This document shows positions 1 to 8,008 of a DNA stretch of 64,000 nucleotides, piece by piece. This DNA comes from CAIVVT01 sp052145115 (GTDB taxonomy: Bacteria > Acidobacteriota > Terriglobia > Bryobacterales > Bryobacteraceae): NCBI GenBank assembly GCA_052145115.1, contig JBKQPG010000070.1, forward strand, positions 1 to 64,000, read 5' to 3'. The translations under genes and the position numbers were made by a program. Under the pieces are notes generated by a model that saw nothing but the letters and a program-made list of their open reading frames with translations, was not told where the DNA came from and did not search any database. Every line of letters begins with the position of its first letter. Position 1 is the stretch's first letter.

Positions 1-128
1 TCAATTGCTCGGGATTCTGCATCGTGGGCGACATCGCCCCGCATCTTCGCCCATCCCCACTTCAGGCTCATCTTGTATTGGAATCAAACTCCCTTTTCGG
101 GCTCTTCTTGTATTGGACAACTCTCGCA

Positions 129-190
129 CTTGACTTCGGGTGTATCCTCAAGCGGGGATCCGGGTTGCACGAAATTGGCTTTGTCCCGCA
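129..190 (+). repeat. Shortened copy of the 45-kb repeat element
   Basis: Positions 129-157 (CTTGAC, CGGGTGTA, CCTCAA, then GGGG) match the start of the element at 45192 at about 24 of 29 bases. Positions 175-190 (TTGGCTTTGTCCCGCA) match the end of the element at 45484 at 15 of 16. The middle part with the boxA-like motif is absent. A TCATCTTGT block lies upstream of both this copy and the 45192 copy. I read this as an internally deleted member of a dispersed repeat family. Confidence 0.5.
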
Positions 191-276
191 AAATCAGTTC
201 TTGCGCCGCATGGAAGCGCGCCCGGACACCTCTGGCGGGCGGCCGGGCGAGGTTTAGCGGGGATGGCGAAGAAACT

Positions 277-307
277 GGCTGCAGCCGTCTGAGGGACGGC
301 TGCAGCC
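277..307. terminator. Perfect 13-bp stem-loop downstream of the glycosyltransferase
   Basis: GGCTGCAGCCGTC (277-289) pairs perfectly with GACGGCTGCAGCC (295-307) around a 5-base loop. It lies about 220 bases past the end of the leftward gene ending at 530. There is no T-run on either side, so it is not a standard rho-independent terminator. It could instead be an mRNA 3'-end stabiliser or a REP-like palindrome. Confidence 0.4.
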
Positions 308-529
308 GGGATTGGCCGTTCCACAAGGTAGGAGAACAACGGGCTCGGGCGGCCAAAGGCGATTCAACTGGGGTGTGGCCTTGGTGGGGCGGGTCGCCAG
401 GCAGACCTGCGCCGGACCGCCGGGTCGGGCTTCGGATGGTGGGAGAGGCCGGCGTGGCCGCCGGCCGCAGACCGGCGGTCCGCCCCACCTCGAACCGCGG
501 CTTCTATCGGCGGCGTCCGAGAGAGCGCC

Positions 530-2368
530 TCAGGCGACAGGCACGTCCTCCTGCAGCTCCTCGAACTCGCGCGGCGAGATGAGGTGAAAACGGATCTCCA
601 GCCGGGTGAAGAGCCGGAGGTGGGAGATCAGCTCGTCGGTGGGGACGCCGGCGCTGGCGACGTGCAGCGTGCCGTGCTCGACGCGGAAGGGCAAGACGCG
701 CCAGGAGCGGATGGCCTCCTGGGGAATGGTGCGGCGGGTGCGGGGGCAGATGCTGCCGGGCGAGAGGCGGGCGCGAGGCAGGCTCTGCTGGAGGCACAGC
801 GCGTCCATGAACTGCTCCTCGGTGACGAGGCCCTGGTGGAGGAAGAAATCCTCCACGGGGGTGGAGGCGGGACGCGCGGCGAGCGCCTGTTCATAAAAGT
901 GAGCCGGGCCGAAGCCGAGGAACTCGAAGATCTCGGGCAGGCTGCGCTTGTGGGCCAGCAGGCTGCCGGGGGTGGGATAGGCGTGGCTGGTCTTGGTCCA
1001 GGCGAGGCGCCGGCGGCCGAGCTTGGAGGCGGCGAACAGATACAGCGCGCGCAGCGTGGCGCAGGCGTTGATGACATTCCCCCACAGCAGGCGGAGCGGC
1101 GCCCAGAGGGCGAAGCGCGGGCCGTAGATGCGCGCCGAGACGGCCATGCGGACCGGCAAACGGAGGCCGACCAGGCAGAAGTTGAAGGCCATCACCCAGG
1201 CCAGCCAGGGGTGCACGCGCAGAATCGAAGAGATGACCCACGGCCCGCCGAGCGTAAGATGCACTACCCAGGAGACCGCGCCGGCCAGCAACAGCAGGTT
1301 GCACAGCAGGCTGAGCGGGCTGCCCCACAGGCCCTTGCGGTCGCGCCACAGGAACCAGACCTGTTGCCAGGGGCCGTGCCAGCCGTGGCGTTCCCAGCCC
1401 TGCAGCGAATTGCCGGCGATCCAGCGCGAGCGCTGGCGGACGGCCTGGGCCCAGCGGCGGGGGAAGTACTCGCGCGTGGCCAGCGGCTCGCCGCGGTCGT
1501 ACAACAGCGGGAGGAAGAGCTGGTTCAGGCCCAGCTTGAAGACGCGCAGACCGAGGTCATAATCCTCGGTGAGGCAGCGCGGATCGAAGACCTCGCCGTA
1601 GCGCAGGGCCAACTGGCGCAGAGCGTCGCCGCGCAGCGCGGTGCCGACGCCGCAACCGGGCACGAAGGCGCCGGCGAGCTGGCGGGTGTGGAGATCCTTG
1701 GACTGGCTTTCGGCGAAGTCGTCGCAGTAGACGCCGTGGGTCAGTTCCCAGGGCGGCGTGGGCAGAGCCAGGACCGGCAGTTGGAGGAAATGGGCCTGGT
1801 CCAGGCGGGCGTTGAAGACACCGAGCTCGTCGGGATGGATCAGATCCTCGGCGTCGTGCAGGACTACGCAGGCGAACTGCTGGCCCAGGGACTGCTCTTC
1901 TTCTTCGACCGCGCGGCAGATCCAATTCAGGCAATCGGCCTTGGAGGTGGGACCGTCGTGTGGCAGGCAGACTAGGCGGAGCTTGGCGTGGCGCGCGGCG
2001 GCCTGTCCGACGGCGGCCACGGTGGCGGGGTCGTTGGGATAGACGCCGACGAAGACGCGGTATTTGGAGTAGCGCAGGGCGGCCAGGTTGTGGTCGAGCA
2101 TGGAGGCGATGACCTCGGCCTCGTGCCAGCAGGGGATCAGGATGGCGAAGGGGCGCTCGGGCGGCGCGGCCGGGGCGGCGACGGCGGGGTGGGGGAGCTT
2201 GTGGCGCTGCATCCGTTCGCGCAGCAGGCGCAGCAGCCAGAGGGCGTCGAGGACCAGATCATCCAGCGCGGAGAAGAGGATGTAGAGACCGAGCGGAGCG
2301 AGCAGCCAGCCGGTCAGCCGGGCCGCCGCGCCCGCCCATTCGCCAGGGCCAGCGCCTGATTGCCACAT
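530..2368 (-). CDS. NfrB-like membrane glycosyltransferase with C-terminal MshEN/GspE-N-like domain
   Basis: Predicted inner-membrane family 2 glycosyltransferase that would move a sugar from a nucleotide-sugar donor to a surface polysaccharide. After an N-terminal membrane helix, the GT-A domain shows a DAED motif near residue 172, TEDYD near 267 and QRSRW near 312, the usual order for processive family 2 enzymes. Several hydrophobic segments follow. The last ~110 residues (from LHQGLVTEEQFMDAL) resemble the N-terminal domain of GspE/MshE ATPases, as in NfrB-type proteins, where it may bind a nucleotide signal. An in-frame TTG at 2476 would add 36 Pro-rich residues overlapping a hairpin, so I chose ATG at 2368. 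The acceptor is unknown. Confidence 0.75.
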   Translation of the reverse strand: MWQSGAGPGEWAGAAARLTGWLLAPLGLYILFSALDDLVLDALWLLRLLRERMQRHKLPHPAVAAPAAPPERPFAILIPCWHEAEVIASMLDHNLAALRYSKYRVFVGVYPNDPATVAAVGQAAARHAKLRLVCLPHDGPTSKADCLNWICRAVEEEEQSLGQQFACVVLHDAEDLIHPDELGVFNARLDQAHFLQLPVLALPTPPWELTHGVYCDDFAESQSKDLHTRQLAGAFVPGCGVGTALRGDALRQLALRYGEVFDPRCLTEDYDLGLRVFKLGLNQLFLPLLYDRGEPLATREYFPRRWAQAVRQRSRWIAGNSLQGWERHGWHGPWQQVWFLWRDRKGLWGSPLSLLCNLLLLAGAVSWVVHLTLGGPWVISSILRVHPWLAWVMAFNFCLVGLRLPVRMAVSARIYGPRFALWAPLRLLWGNVINACATLRALYLFAASKLGRRRLAWTKTSHAYPTPGSLLAHKRSLPEIFEFLGFGPAHFYEQALAARPASTPVEDFFLHQGLVTEEQFMDALCLQQSLPRARLSPGSICPRTRRTIPQEAIRSWRVLPFRVEHGTLHVASAGVPTDELISHLRLFTRLEIRFHLISPREFEELQEDVPVA

Positions 2369-2462
2369 GGGTTCAGGAATCAGTGCCGGCAAAGGGGCGT
2401 TATTCTCCCCCAGGGGCGGAGCCGGGGGTTCACACGGAGGGATGAGACGAAGCGGAATCGAA

Positions 2463-2488
2463 GGGGCGGGGAACAACGACCCCGCCCC
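2463..2488 (-). terminator. GC-rich hairpin after the mini-cytochrome gene
   Basis: GGGGCGGGG (2463-2471) pairs perfectly with CCCCGCCCC (2480-2488) around an 8-base loop. It begins 24 bases past the stop of the leftward gene at 2512. The bases after the stem in that direction are only mildly T-rich. It probably terminates or attenuates that transcript before the glycosyltransferase gene, which is a further reason for starting that gene at 2368. Confidence 0.5.
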
Positions 2489-2511
2489 GGATCAAGCGGA
2501 AGGGAAAAGGG

Positions 2512-2736
2512 TTATTTGGCCGGCGCGGGCGCGCCTTCCAACGTCTTCTTGGCTTTATAATACTTGCCTACCTCGTTCAGGTTGTCTTTGCCGGGCGTGC
2601 CCTTCTGATGGCAGGTGGTGCAGGCTTTCTTCTCTTTCTTGGCCATTTCCTTGTTAGCGAAAATAAGGCCATTGGTAGCGAAGAAGGCAACCAGCAGCGT
2701 TGCCACGGGCAGAACCAGACGAATCAGTCTCTTCAT
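2512..2736 (-). CDS. Small exported c-type cytochrome-like protein (one CTTCH haem motif)
   Basis: A 74-residue protein with a Lys/Arg start, a hydrophobic stretch of about 18 residues and a likely cleavage or anchor site near residues 26-28. The mature part is Lys-rich and has one CTTCH motif (CxxCH) for covalent haem c attachment near residue 39. It is shorter than normal monohaem cytochromes (~80-100 mature residues), and no clear distal Met ligand follows. It may be a minimal cytochrome or a haem-motif peptide. An AGGAGG ribosome site lies 5 bases before the ATG. It could be a periplasmic electron carrier, but no redox partner is encoded nearby. Confidence 0.7.
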   Translation of the reverse strand: MKRLIRLVLPVATLLVAFFATNGLIFANKEMAKKEKKACTTCHQKGTPGKDNLNEVGKYYKAKKTLEGAPAPAK

Positions 2737-2961
2737 GCGGCCTCCTGGGGTTGGATCGCCAATGATGGCTAGCGGCAGTATATCATGACCTCAAACTCCG
2801 ATTTCAATCCCGAAAAACAGGTAGGGTTGCGCTCCGAGGAGGGTGAGGGGCGGGCGAAGGCAGGCGGCCAGATGCGCGGCGGCGTTGTGAGGAGGATGAT
2901 CCAGGCCGGGCGGGCCGAGTGGCGTGCCGGGCGGATGCAGCACGATGCACCAGATTTGGGC

Positions 2962-3156
2962 TAGCCCGGATGTTTCACCAACCATCGGCTGCGGCGCGCG
3001 ATAGGGCCGCATCTACTTCGTTGCGCTCGGTCGCCGTCCTCGACGTACCGCCAAGTACGCCTGCGGGCGGTTTCCGCAGGCGCGCCTCGTGGCATCGTTT
3101 GATGTTGGGGCCCTCTCATCGCGCCTCGCTGCGATCATGGTGAAACATCCGGGCTA
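2962..3156. mobile_element. MITE-like element with perfect 19-bp terminal inverted repeats
   Basis: TAGCCCGGATGTTTCACCA (2962-2980) is repeated exactly as its reverse complement at 3138-3156, enclosing 157 bases with no sensible gene. The interior is GC-rich and contains smaller palindromic pieces. The size (195 bp), perfect ends and lack of coding capacity fit a non-autonomous miniature transposable element. I see no obvious target-site duplication. It lies just upstream of the pseudokinase gene and could carry or block its promoter. Confidence 0.55.
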
Positions 3157-3210
3157 CTCGGGGTAGTATGGTACTGACTTGGACCAGTACGTCCGAGGCA
3201 CAGGCAGGCC

Positions 3211-4602
3211 ATGAGCGAGAGCTGGAAACAGTGGGAGGGTCAAGTCGTTGACGGACGCTTCCCGTTGCTGCAGTACTTGGGCAGCGGGGAGCACAGCGCC
3301 GTATTTCTGACGGCCAGCGACGAGCCGGCGGTGCAGAAGGCGGCCATCAAGCTGCTGCAAACCGATCCCGGGACGCAGGAACAGCAACTGGCGCGTTGGG
3401 AAGCGGCTTCCACGCTGCGACACGATCACCTGGTGCGGCTGTTCCACTGGGGGCGCTGCCAACTGGACGGCGAGTGGCTGATCTACCTGGTGATGGAATG
3501 CGCCGACGAGGACCTGGGGCAAGTGCTGCCGCGGCGGCCGTTGTCGGCGGCCGAGGCGCGGGAGACGCTGGATCCGGCGCTGGAGGCGCTGGCGTTCCTG
3601 CACTCGCGGGGCTACGTGCTGACCAGTCTGCGGCCGGCCAACATCCTGGCGGTGGGCGATCAGCTACGGCTGGCGAGCGAACATATCCGGCGTTCGGGCG
3701 AGCCGTGGGAGCATGGTTTCGAGCTGGGCCCGTACGACGCGCCGGAGTTGCCGCGGGACGGGATCACGCCGGCCGCGGATGTGTGGTCGCTGGGGGTGAC
3801 GCTGGCCGAGGCGCTGACGCAGCGCCAGCCGGTGTGGGATTTGATGTCGTCGGCCGATCCGGTGCTACCGCCGGGGATTCTTGAGCCGTTTCGCGAAATC
3901 GTGCGCCAGGCGCTGCAACGCGACCCGGCGTGGCGCTGGAATGTGCCGCGGATTCAAGCGCGGCTGCTGGAGACGGCGCCAATCTCCGTTCCGCCGGAAG
4001 CCGAGCAGGGCCAGCCGGCGGGGCCGCGGCGGCGCTATGGGCGGCTGGCGGCGCTAGTGCTGGCGGCGCTGGCCGTGATGCTGGTTGGGCTATGGGTGTT
4101 CGGCCCGCGTCCGGCGCAGCCACCGTCGAGCGCGCCGGCGGCAGTGGAACAGGCGCCGCCGCAGCCGGAGCCGAAGACAACGCCGCAGCCCGAGCCGGTT
4201 GCGCCGGTGGAGAGCGCGGCCGCGCCGGCCGCTCCCAGCGCCACGGCCGCAGCGCCCGAGGCAGAACCGGCCGCGGAGACCGGGAGCGCGGCAGGGAGCA
4301 ACAGCGGCGCGGTGGTCGAGCAGGTTGTTCCAGACGTGCCCAGCAAGGCGCGCGCGAGCATTCAAGGCTCCGTGAAGGTCGGCGTGAAGGTGCACGTGGA
4401 TGCCAGCGGCAAGGTGGTGGAGGCGCAACTGGCTCCCGCCGGGCCGAGCAAATACTTCGCCAAGGAGGCTCTGGCCGCCGCCAAACGCTGGAAGTTCCGA
4501 GCGGCGGGGGCGGGCGAGGCCCAGGCGGCCAGCGAGTGGCTGCTGCAGTTCCAATTCGAACGCTCCGGAACCACCGTGAAGCCGCGGCCGCTGGCCCGTT
4601 GA
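3211..4602 (+). CDS. Pseudokinase-TonB fusion: inactive Ser/Thr kinase fold, membrane helix, TonB C-terminal domain
   Basis: Residues 1-255 follow the bacterial Ser/Thr kinase fold: Gly loop LGSGEHSAVF, AAIK lysine (K47), a possible helix-C glutamate (E64) and a YDAPE activation-segment end. The catalytic HRD aspartate is replaced (LTSLRPANIL, Ser139) and the metal-binding DFG reads SEH (Ser156), so phosphotransfer is not expected. One membrane helix (~278-298) is followed by ~70 Pro/Ala-rich residues and a TonB C-terminal domain (~370-455). The expected topology is a cytoplasmic pseudokinase with a periplasmic TonB domain. TonB normally passes proton-motive force to outer-membrane receptors; here the kinase fold may act as a cytoplasmic sensor or scaffold. 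No ExbB/ExbD genes are adjacent. Confidence 0.8.
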   Translation: MSESWKQWEGQVVDGRFPLLQYLGSGEHSAVFLTASDEPAVQKAAIKLLQTDPGTQEQQLARWEAASTLRHDHLVRLFHWGRCQLDGEWLIYLVMECADEDLGQVLPRRPLSAAEARETLDPALEALAFLHSRGYVLTSLRPANILAVGDQLRLASEHIRRSGEPWEHGFELGPYDAPELPRDGITPAADVWSLGVTLAEALTQRQPVWDLMSSADPVLPPGILEPFREIVRQALQRDPAWRWNVPRIQARLLETAPISVPPEAEQGQPAGPRRRYGRLAALVLAALAVMLVGLWVFGPRPAQPPSSAPAAVEQAPPQPEPKTTPQPEPVAPVESAAAPAAPSATAAAPEAEPAAETGSAAGSNSGAVVEQVVPDVPSKARASIQGSVKVGVKVHVDASGKVVEAQLAPAGPSKYFAKEALAAAKRWKFRAAGAGEAQAASEWLLQFQFERSGTTVKPRPLAR

Positions 4603-4747
4603 GAGTCCCTCGCAGCGCAGGCTGCGCAGGAGTCCCGTCCGGACAGAGAGGCCGTCGCAACGCGGCTGGCGGGAGCTTTTTAGCAGCCTGCTGGGCCTTG
4701 CATTCGGCGACATCGGCGTCATAATCCAAATCAGAAAGGGGGTGCCG

Positions 4748-4939
4748 ATGACGGAGCGAGTCGCTCTTGAAATCGAGACTCCTGAGACACCGGCCGAAGC
4801 GTCCGCGACGCCGCTCACGCACGAGCAGATCGCGGCGCTGGCCAAGATCCTGTGGGCCGAGCGCGGTTGCCCGGAGGGATCGCCGGAGGTGGACTGGTTC
4901 CAGGCGGAACAGGAGCTCCGGGAAAAGCAGCAGGCCTGA
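4748..4939 (+). CDS. DUF2934-family small protein
   Basis: A 63-residue soluble protein. The core THEQIAALAKILWAERGCPE, followed by WFQAEQEL, matches the DUF2934 pattern (an Ala/Ile helix, a G-x-P-E turn, then D-W-x-x-A-E). Function unknown; these proteins are common in soil bacteria. The AGAAAGGG ribosome site is 7 bases before ATG 4748; a GTG six bases upstream is possible but too close to it. It stands alone between the pseudokinase and the pantothenate genes. Confidence 0.7.
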   Translation: MTERVALEIETPETPAEASATPLTHEQIAALAKILWAERGCPEGSPEVDWFQAEQELREKQQA

Positions 4940-5180
4940 GGCTGCCGCGGACCGACAATCGCCGCCACAGAGGGCGAAAGCACATCTTTATCAAGCCTCT
5001 GAAATCCGGCCCGCCGTGGCCGGAAGCGCACTCGAAGCGGCGCGCTGGCGCGCTGCTGGATGTAGAATCGACGATGGCCGGGAAGCCCGGAGTGTGATCG
5101 TGCGCCGGGCGTGTGCGGCAGACGGGGAGTCGAGGGCGATGCACCCGGCGGGCGGAGCTGGCGCAGAGGATTGAATCACA

Positions 5181-6020
5181 GTGAGTGAACGGGTGAAGCG
5201 GGTCCGCGTGCCGGACTTGAAGGCGATGAAGCAGCGCGGCGAGAAGATCGCCATGCTGACGGCGTACGATGCGCTGATGGCGCGGCTGCTGGAGCGCGCG
5301 GGCATCGACGTGCTGCTGGTGGGCGACTCGGTGGGGATGGTGCTGCTGGGTTACGAAACCACGCTGCCGGTGACGCTGGAGGCGATGGTCCACCACGCGC
5401 ACGCGGTGAGCCGCGGCGCGGAGCGGGCCCTGATTATCGCCGACATGCCGTTCCTGACCTACCAGGTGAACGCCGACGAGGCGCTGCGCAACGCCGGGCG
5501 GCTGATCCAGGAGGGCGGGGCGCAGGGCGTAAAAATCGAGGGCGGAGGCACGGTGGCGGGGACGGCGGCGCGGCTGGTGGAGGCGGGCATCCCGGTGATG
5601 GGACACCTGGGCCTGATTCCGCAGTCGGTGAACCAGTTGGGCGGATACCGGCGCCAGGCGCGCTCGAAGGGCGACGCCGAGCGGCTGTTGGAAGATGCCC
5701 GGGCGCTGGAGCGCGCGGGCGTTTTCGCGATTGTGCTGGAGTGCATTCCGGCGGACGTGGCGCGCGTGGTGACGGCGGAGCTGGAGATCCCCACGATCGG
5801 GATCGGCGCGGGCCCGTATTGCGACGGCCAGGTGCTGGTGAGCCACGATGCGCTGGGATTGACGCCCGAGGCGGCGCCGTCGTTCGTGAAGCAATTCGCG
5901 CATCTCGGGGCGCTGGTGACGGAAGGCGCGAAGGCCTACATACACGAAGTGAAGGAGGGCCGGTTTCCAGAGCTGAAGGAGATTTCCGACGCGGGGCCGG
6001 GCAGGACGAAGCAGGCATGA
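5181..6020 (+). CDS. panB: 3-methyl-2-oxobutanoate hydroxymethyltransferase (ketopantoate synthase)
   Basis: First committed step of pantothenate and CoA synthesis: transfers a hydroxymethyl group from 5,10-methylene-tetrahydrofolate to 2-oxoisovalerate, giving ketopantoate. The 279 residues match the family length. Signatures include AMLTAYDA, GDSVGMVLLGYETT (metal-binding Asp), VKIEGG and GIGAGPYCDGQVLVSHDALG. The start is GTG. Its TGA stop overlaps the panC ATG (ATGA), so the two genes are probably translationally coupled. The cofactor comes from folate metabolism, and fol genes lie further along the window. Confidence 0.97.
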   Translation: MSERVKRVRVPDLKAMKQRGEKIAMLTAYDALMARLLERAGIDVLLVGDSVGMVLLGYETTLPVTLEAMVHHAHAVSRGAERALIIADMPFLTYQVNADEALRNAGRLIQEGGAQGVKIEGGGTVAGTAARLVEAGIPVMGHLGLIPQSVNQLGGYRRQARSKGDAERLLEDARALERAGVFAIVLECIPADVARVVTAELEIPTIGIGAGPYCDGQVLVSHDALGLTPEAAPSFVKQFAHLGALVTEGAKAYIHEVKEGRFPELKEISDAGPGRTKQA

Positions 6021-6910
6021 GCTGGCAAGTGATCGGCTCGATCGCCGAGCTGCGGGCGGCGCTGGCCGGGCCGCGGCGTGCGGGCCGCACGATCGGCCTC
6101 GTGCCAACCATGGGCGCGCTGCACGCCGGCCACGCGCGGCTGATCGAACAGGCGGTGGAGGAGACCGATTACGCCGTAGTCAGCATTTTCGTCAATCCGA
6201 TCCAGTTCAACGATCCGCGGGACTACGGCCAATACCCGCGCACGCTGGCCGAGGACGCCGAGCTGTGCGGGCGGCTGGGCGTACGGATCGTGTTCGCGCC
6301 TTCGGGCGAGGAGATGTATGCGCAGCCGCAGCAGAGCTTTGTCGAAGTGCAGGGCGTCACGCAATTCCTGTGCGGGCCGTTCCGGCCGGGGCATTTTCGC
6401 GGCGTCGCCACGGTGGTGCTGAAGCTGTTTCAGATTGTCCAGCCCGACGTGGCGTACTTCGGCGAGAAGGACGCCCAGCAACTGGCCGTGATCCGGCGCA
6501 TGGTGCGCGACCTGAATGTGCCCGTGCGTATCGTGGGCGTGGGGACCGTGCGCGAGGCCGACGGCGTGGCGCTGAGCTCGCGCAACCGGCTGTTGAACGG
6601 CGAAGAGCGGCGGCAGGCGCCGGCGCTTTACCAGGCGCTCGAACGCGTGCGCCAGCGGATCGAGGCCGGCGCGAGCGACGCCGCCGCGTTGCGCCAGGAG
6701 GCCGTGGCGGCGCTGGAGCAGCGGCGGATCCGCGTCGAGTACCTGGAGATCGTCGATCCGGAATCGATGCATCCGGTGGAACGCATCGACGGGCCAGTGA
6801 GGGTTGCCGCGGCGATCTGGCTGGGCGCGGTGCGGTTGATCGACAACGTGCTGTGCGCGGGGTCAGGCGAAGCGCCGACACCACCCATGACTGAGTATGA
6901 AGGAAGATGA
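6017..6910 (+). CDS. panC: Pantothenate synthetase (pantoate-beta-alanine ligase)
   Basis: Joins pantoate and beta-alanine with ATP (via pantoyl-adenylate) to make pantothenate. The 297 residues show PTMGALHAGH (the HxGH nucleotidyl-transfer signature), VSIFVNPIQF, FGEKDAQQLAVIRRMVRDL and LSSRN, the expected active-site blocks in order. It overlaps the panB stop by 4 bases. The last ~15 residues (after CAGSGEAP) look like a short extra tail. No panD or panE is present in the window. Confidence 0.97.
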   Translation: MSWQVIGSIAELRAALAGPRRAGRTIGLVPTMGALHAGHARLIEQAVEETDYAVVSIFVNPIQFNDPRDYGQYPRTLAEDAELCGRLGVRIVFAPSGEEMYAQPQQSFVEVQGVTQFLCGPFRPGHFRGVATVVLKLFQIVQPDVAYFGEKDAQQLAVIRRMVRDLNVPVRIVGVGTVREADGVALSSRNRLLNGEERRQAPALYQALERVRQRIEAGASDAAALRQEAVAALEQRRIRVEYLEIVDPESMHPVERIDGPVRVAAAIWLGAVRLIDNVLCAGSGEAPTPPMTEYEGR

Positions 6911-6953
6911 TTGAGTTTGGAGGAATTTGGTTGATAATTGGATCTGGATGGGT

Positions 6954-6970
6954 TGGTTTGCGCCAAACCA
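6954..6970. promoter_or_regulatory. Palindrome upstream of the microcompartment operon (candidate operator)
   Basis: TGGTTTG-CGC-CAAACCA is a perfect 7-bp inverted repeat with a 3-base spacer, in the 184-bp gap between panC and the first shell-protein gene. It is the only clear dyad there. The operon ends with a DeoR regulator gene, so this is a reasonable candidate operator for autoregulation. No convincing -35/-10 pair could be assigned around it. Confidence 0.35.
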
Positions 6971-7094
6971 CGTCTGTCCGCGATGATGAGAGGTGGTTCG
7001 GGCCGCCGCGCTCGGGCTTTCGTGGCCGGGCATTGCGGGTCGCACGGTGAGCGGATTCACCAGGCGAGTTCCTCAAAGTAGGAGAATGCAAGAG

Positions 7095-7664
7095 ATGAAC
7101 CAAGCACTCGGGATGATCGAGACCAGGGGTCTGGTGGCGCTGTTCGAAGCCTCGGACGCCATGCTGAAGGCGGCCAACGTGACCTTCAGCTGTTGGGAAA
7201 AAGTCGGCAGCGGCCTGGTGACCGCGTTTGTCGAAGGAGATGTCGCGGCAGTGAAAGCGGCGACCGACACGGGCGCGGCCGCGGCGCGGAGGGTGGGCGA
7301 GCTGACGACGGTGCAGGTGATCCCGCGTCCGCACGACGACCTGGCGCCGTTTTACAAGAAGGCCAATAAGAAGGAGGCCACAGCGGAGCCTGACGCAGGC
7401 ACGGCTGTGGGGCTGCTGGAGACGCGCGGCTTCACGGGCCTGGTTGAAGCGAGCGACGCGATGTGCAAGGCGGCCAGCGTGCAGCTGATTCGCTGCATTC
7501 AGATCGGCGGGGGCTACGTCACGGTGGTGGTGCGCGGCGACGTGGGCAGCGTGCGCGCGGCGGTGGACGCCGGCGCGGCGGCGGCGCGGCGGGTGGGCGA
7601 GCTGGTGAGCTCGCACATCATCCCGCGGCCGCACGAAGGGCTGATCGAGGGGATGCTGCGCTAG
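7095..7664 (+). CDS. Tandem-domain bacterial microcompartment shell protein (two BMC domains)
   Basis: Forms part of the protein shell of a bacterial microcompartment. The 189 residues contain two full BMC domains in normal, unpermuted order (about 3-85 and 100-185). Each has the ETRG start, an (S/A)DAM(L/C)KAA helix, a pore loop (KVGSG in the first, QIGGG in the second) and an IPRPH end. The length and ending resemble PduT-type trimer-forming shell proteins, but both halves look like ordinary hexamer-type (PduA-like) domains. I chose ATG 7095 because the TAGGAG ribosome site ends 10 bases before it; an ATG at 7086 lies almost on top of that site. First gene of the operon. Confidence 0.9.
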   Translation: MNQALGMIETRGLVALFEASDAMLKAANVTFSCWEKVGSGLVTAFVEGDVAAVKAATDTGAAAARRVGELTTVQVIPRPHDDLAPFYKKANKKEATAEPDAGTAVGLLETRGFTGLVEASDAMCKAASVQLIRCIQIGGGYVTVVVRGDVGSVRAAVDAGAAAARRVGELVSSHIIPRPHEGLIEGMLR

Positions 7665-7684
7665 CGGCGGCAAGGAGACTCAGA

Positions 7685-7957
7685 ATGGAATTCGCAAGCA
7701 TCGGAATCATCGAAACCAAGGGCCTGGCCGCGCTGGTGTGCGCCACGGACGCCATGCTGAAGGCGGCCAAGGTGGAGTTCAAGGGCTATAAAAACGTCGG
7801 CAGCGGTTATTGTTCGGCGTTCGTCACGGGAGACGTCGCCTCGGTGAAGGCGGCGGTGGACGCCGGCGCGGCCGCGGCGCGCTCGGCCGGGGAGCTGATC
7901 AGCGTGGACGTGATCGCCCGGCCGCACGACGAGATCCGCGGCATTGTGCCGAAGTAA
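7685..7957 (+). CDS. Bacterial microcompartment hexameric shell protein (BMC-H)
   Basis: A 90-residue single BMC-domain protein of the PduA/CsoS1/EutM type, which forms hexamers that tile the shell facets. Visible are IGIIETKGLAALV, TDAMLKAAKV, the pore loop NVGSGYCSAFVTGDV and the closing VIARPHDEI. An AAGGAGA ribosome site precedes ATG 7685, and only 20 bases separate it from the tandem shell protein. No pentameric vertex protein (EutN/CcmL type), needed to close a shell, is encoded here, so other shell genes must lie elsewhere if the compartment is functional. Confidence 0.93.
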   Translation: MEFASIGIIETKGLAALVCATDAMLKAAKVEFKGYKNVGSGYCSAFVTGDVASVKAAVDAGAAAARSAGELISVDVIARPHDEIRGIVPK

Positions 7958-8008
7958 GGCGCGCGAACCGGCGCGGGCGGACGCGGGTGGAATCATCATG
8001 GAGAGGCC

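Larger units (their letters stand above)
1..529. other. Left-edge stretch without a convincing gene
   Basis: No reading frame here looks protein-like; the candidates on both strands are low-complexity Arg/Pro/Ala translations. The stretch holds a shortened copy of a repeat also found near 45 kb (129-190) and a perfect stem-loop (277-307), both listed separately. Two short direct repeats, TCTTGTATTGGA, lie near 72 and 104. The leftward glycosyltransferase gene ends at 530, so part of this may be its 3' untranslated region. Confidence 0.5.

Noticed and set aside
584..1975. 463-codon open frame opposite the glycosyltransferase
   Set aside because: Low-complexity Gly/Ala/Glu translation with no domain pattern; the leftward frame is a recognisable enzyme. 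High-GC shadow frame.
2791..3012. 73-residue leftward frame near the cytochrome gene
   Set aside because: It enters the MITE-like inverted repeat and has no recognisable features or ribosome site.
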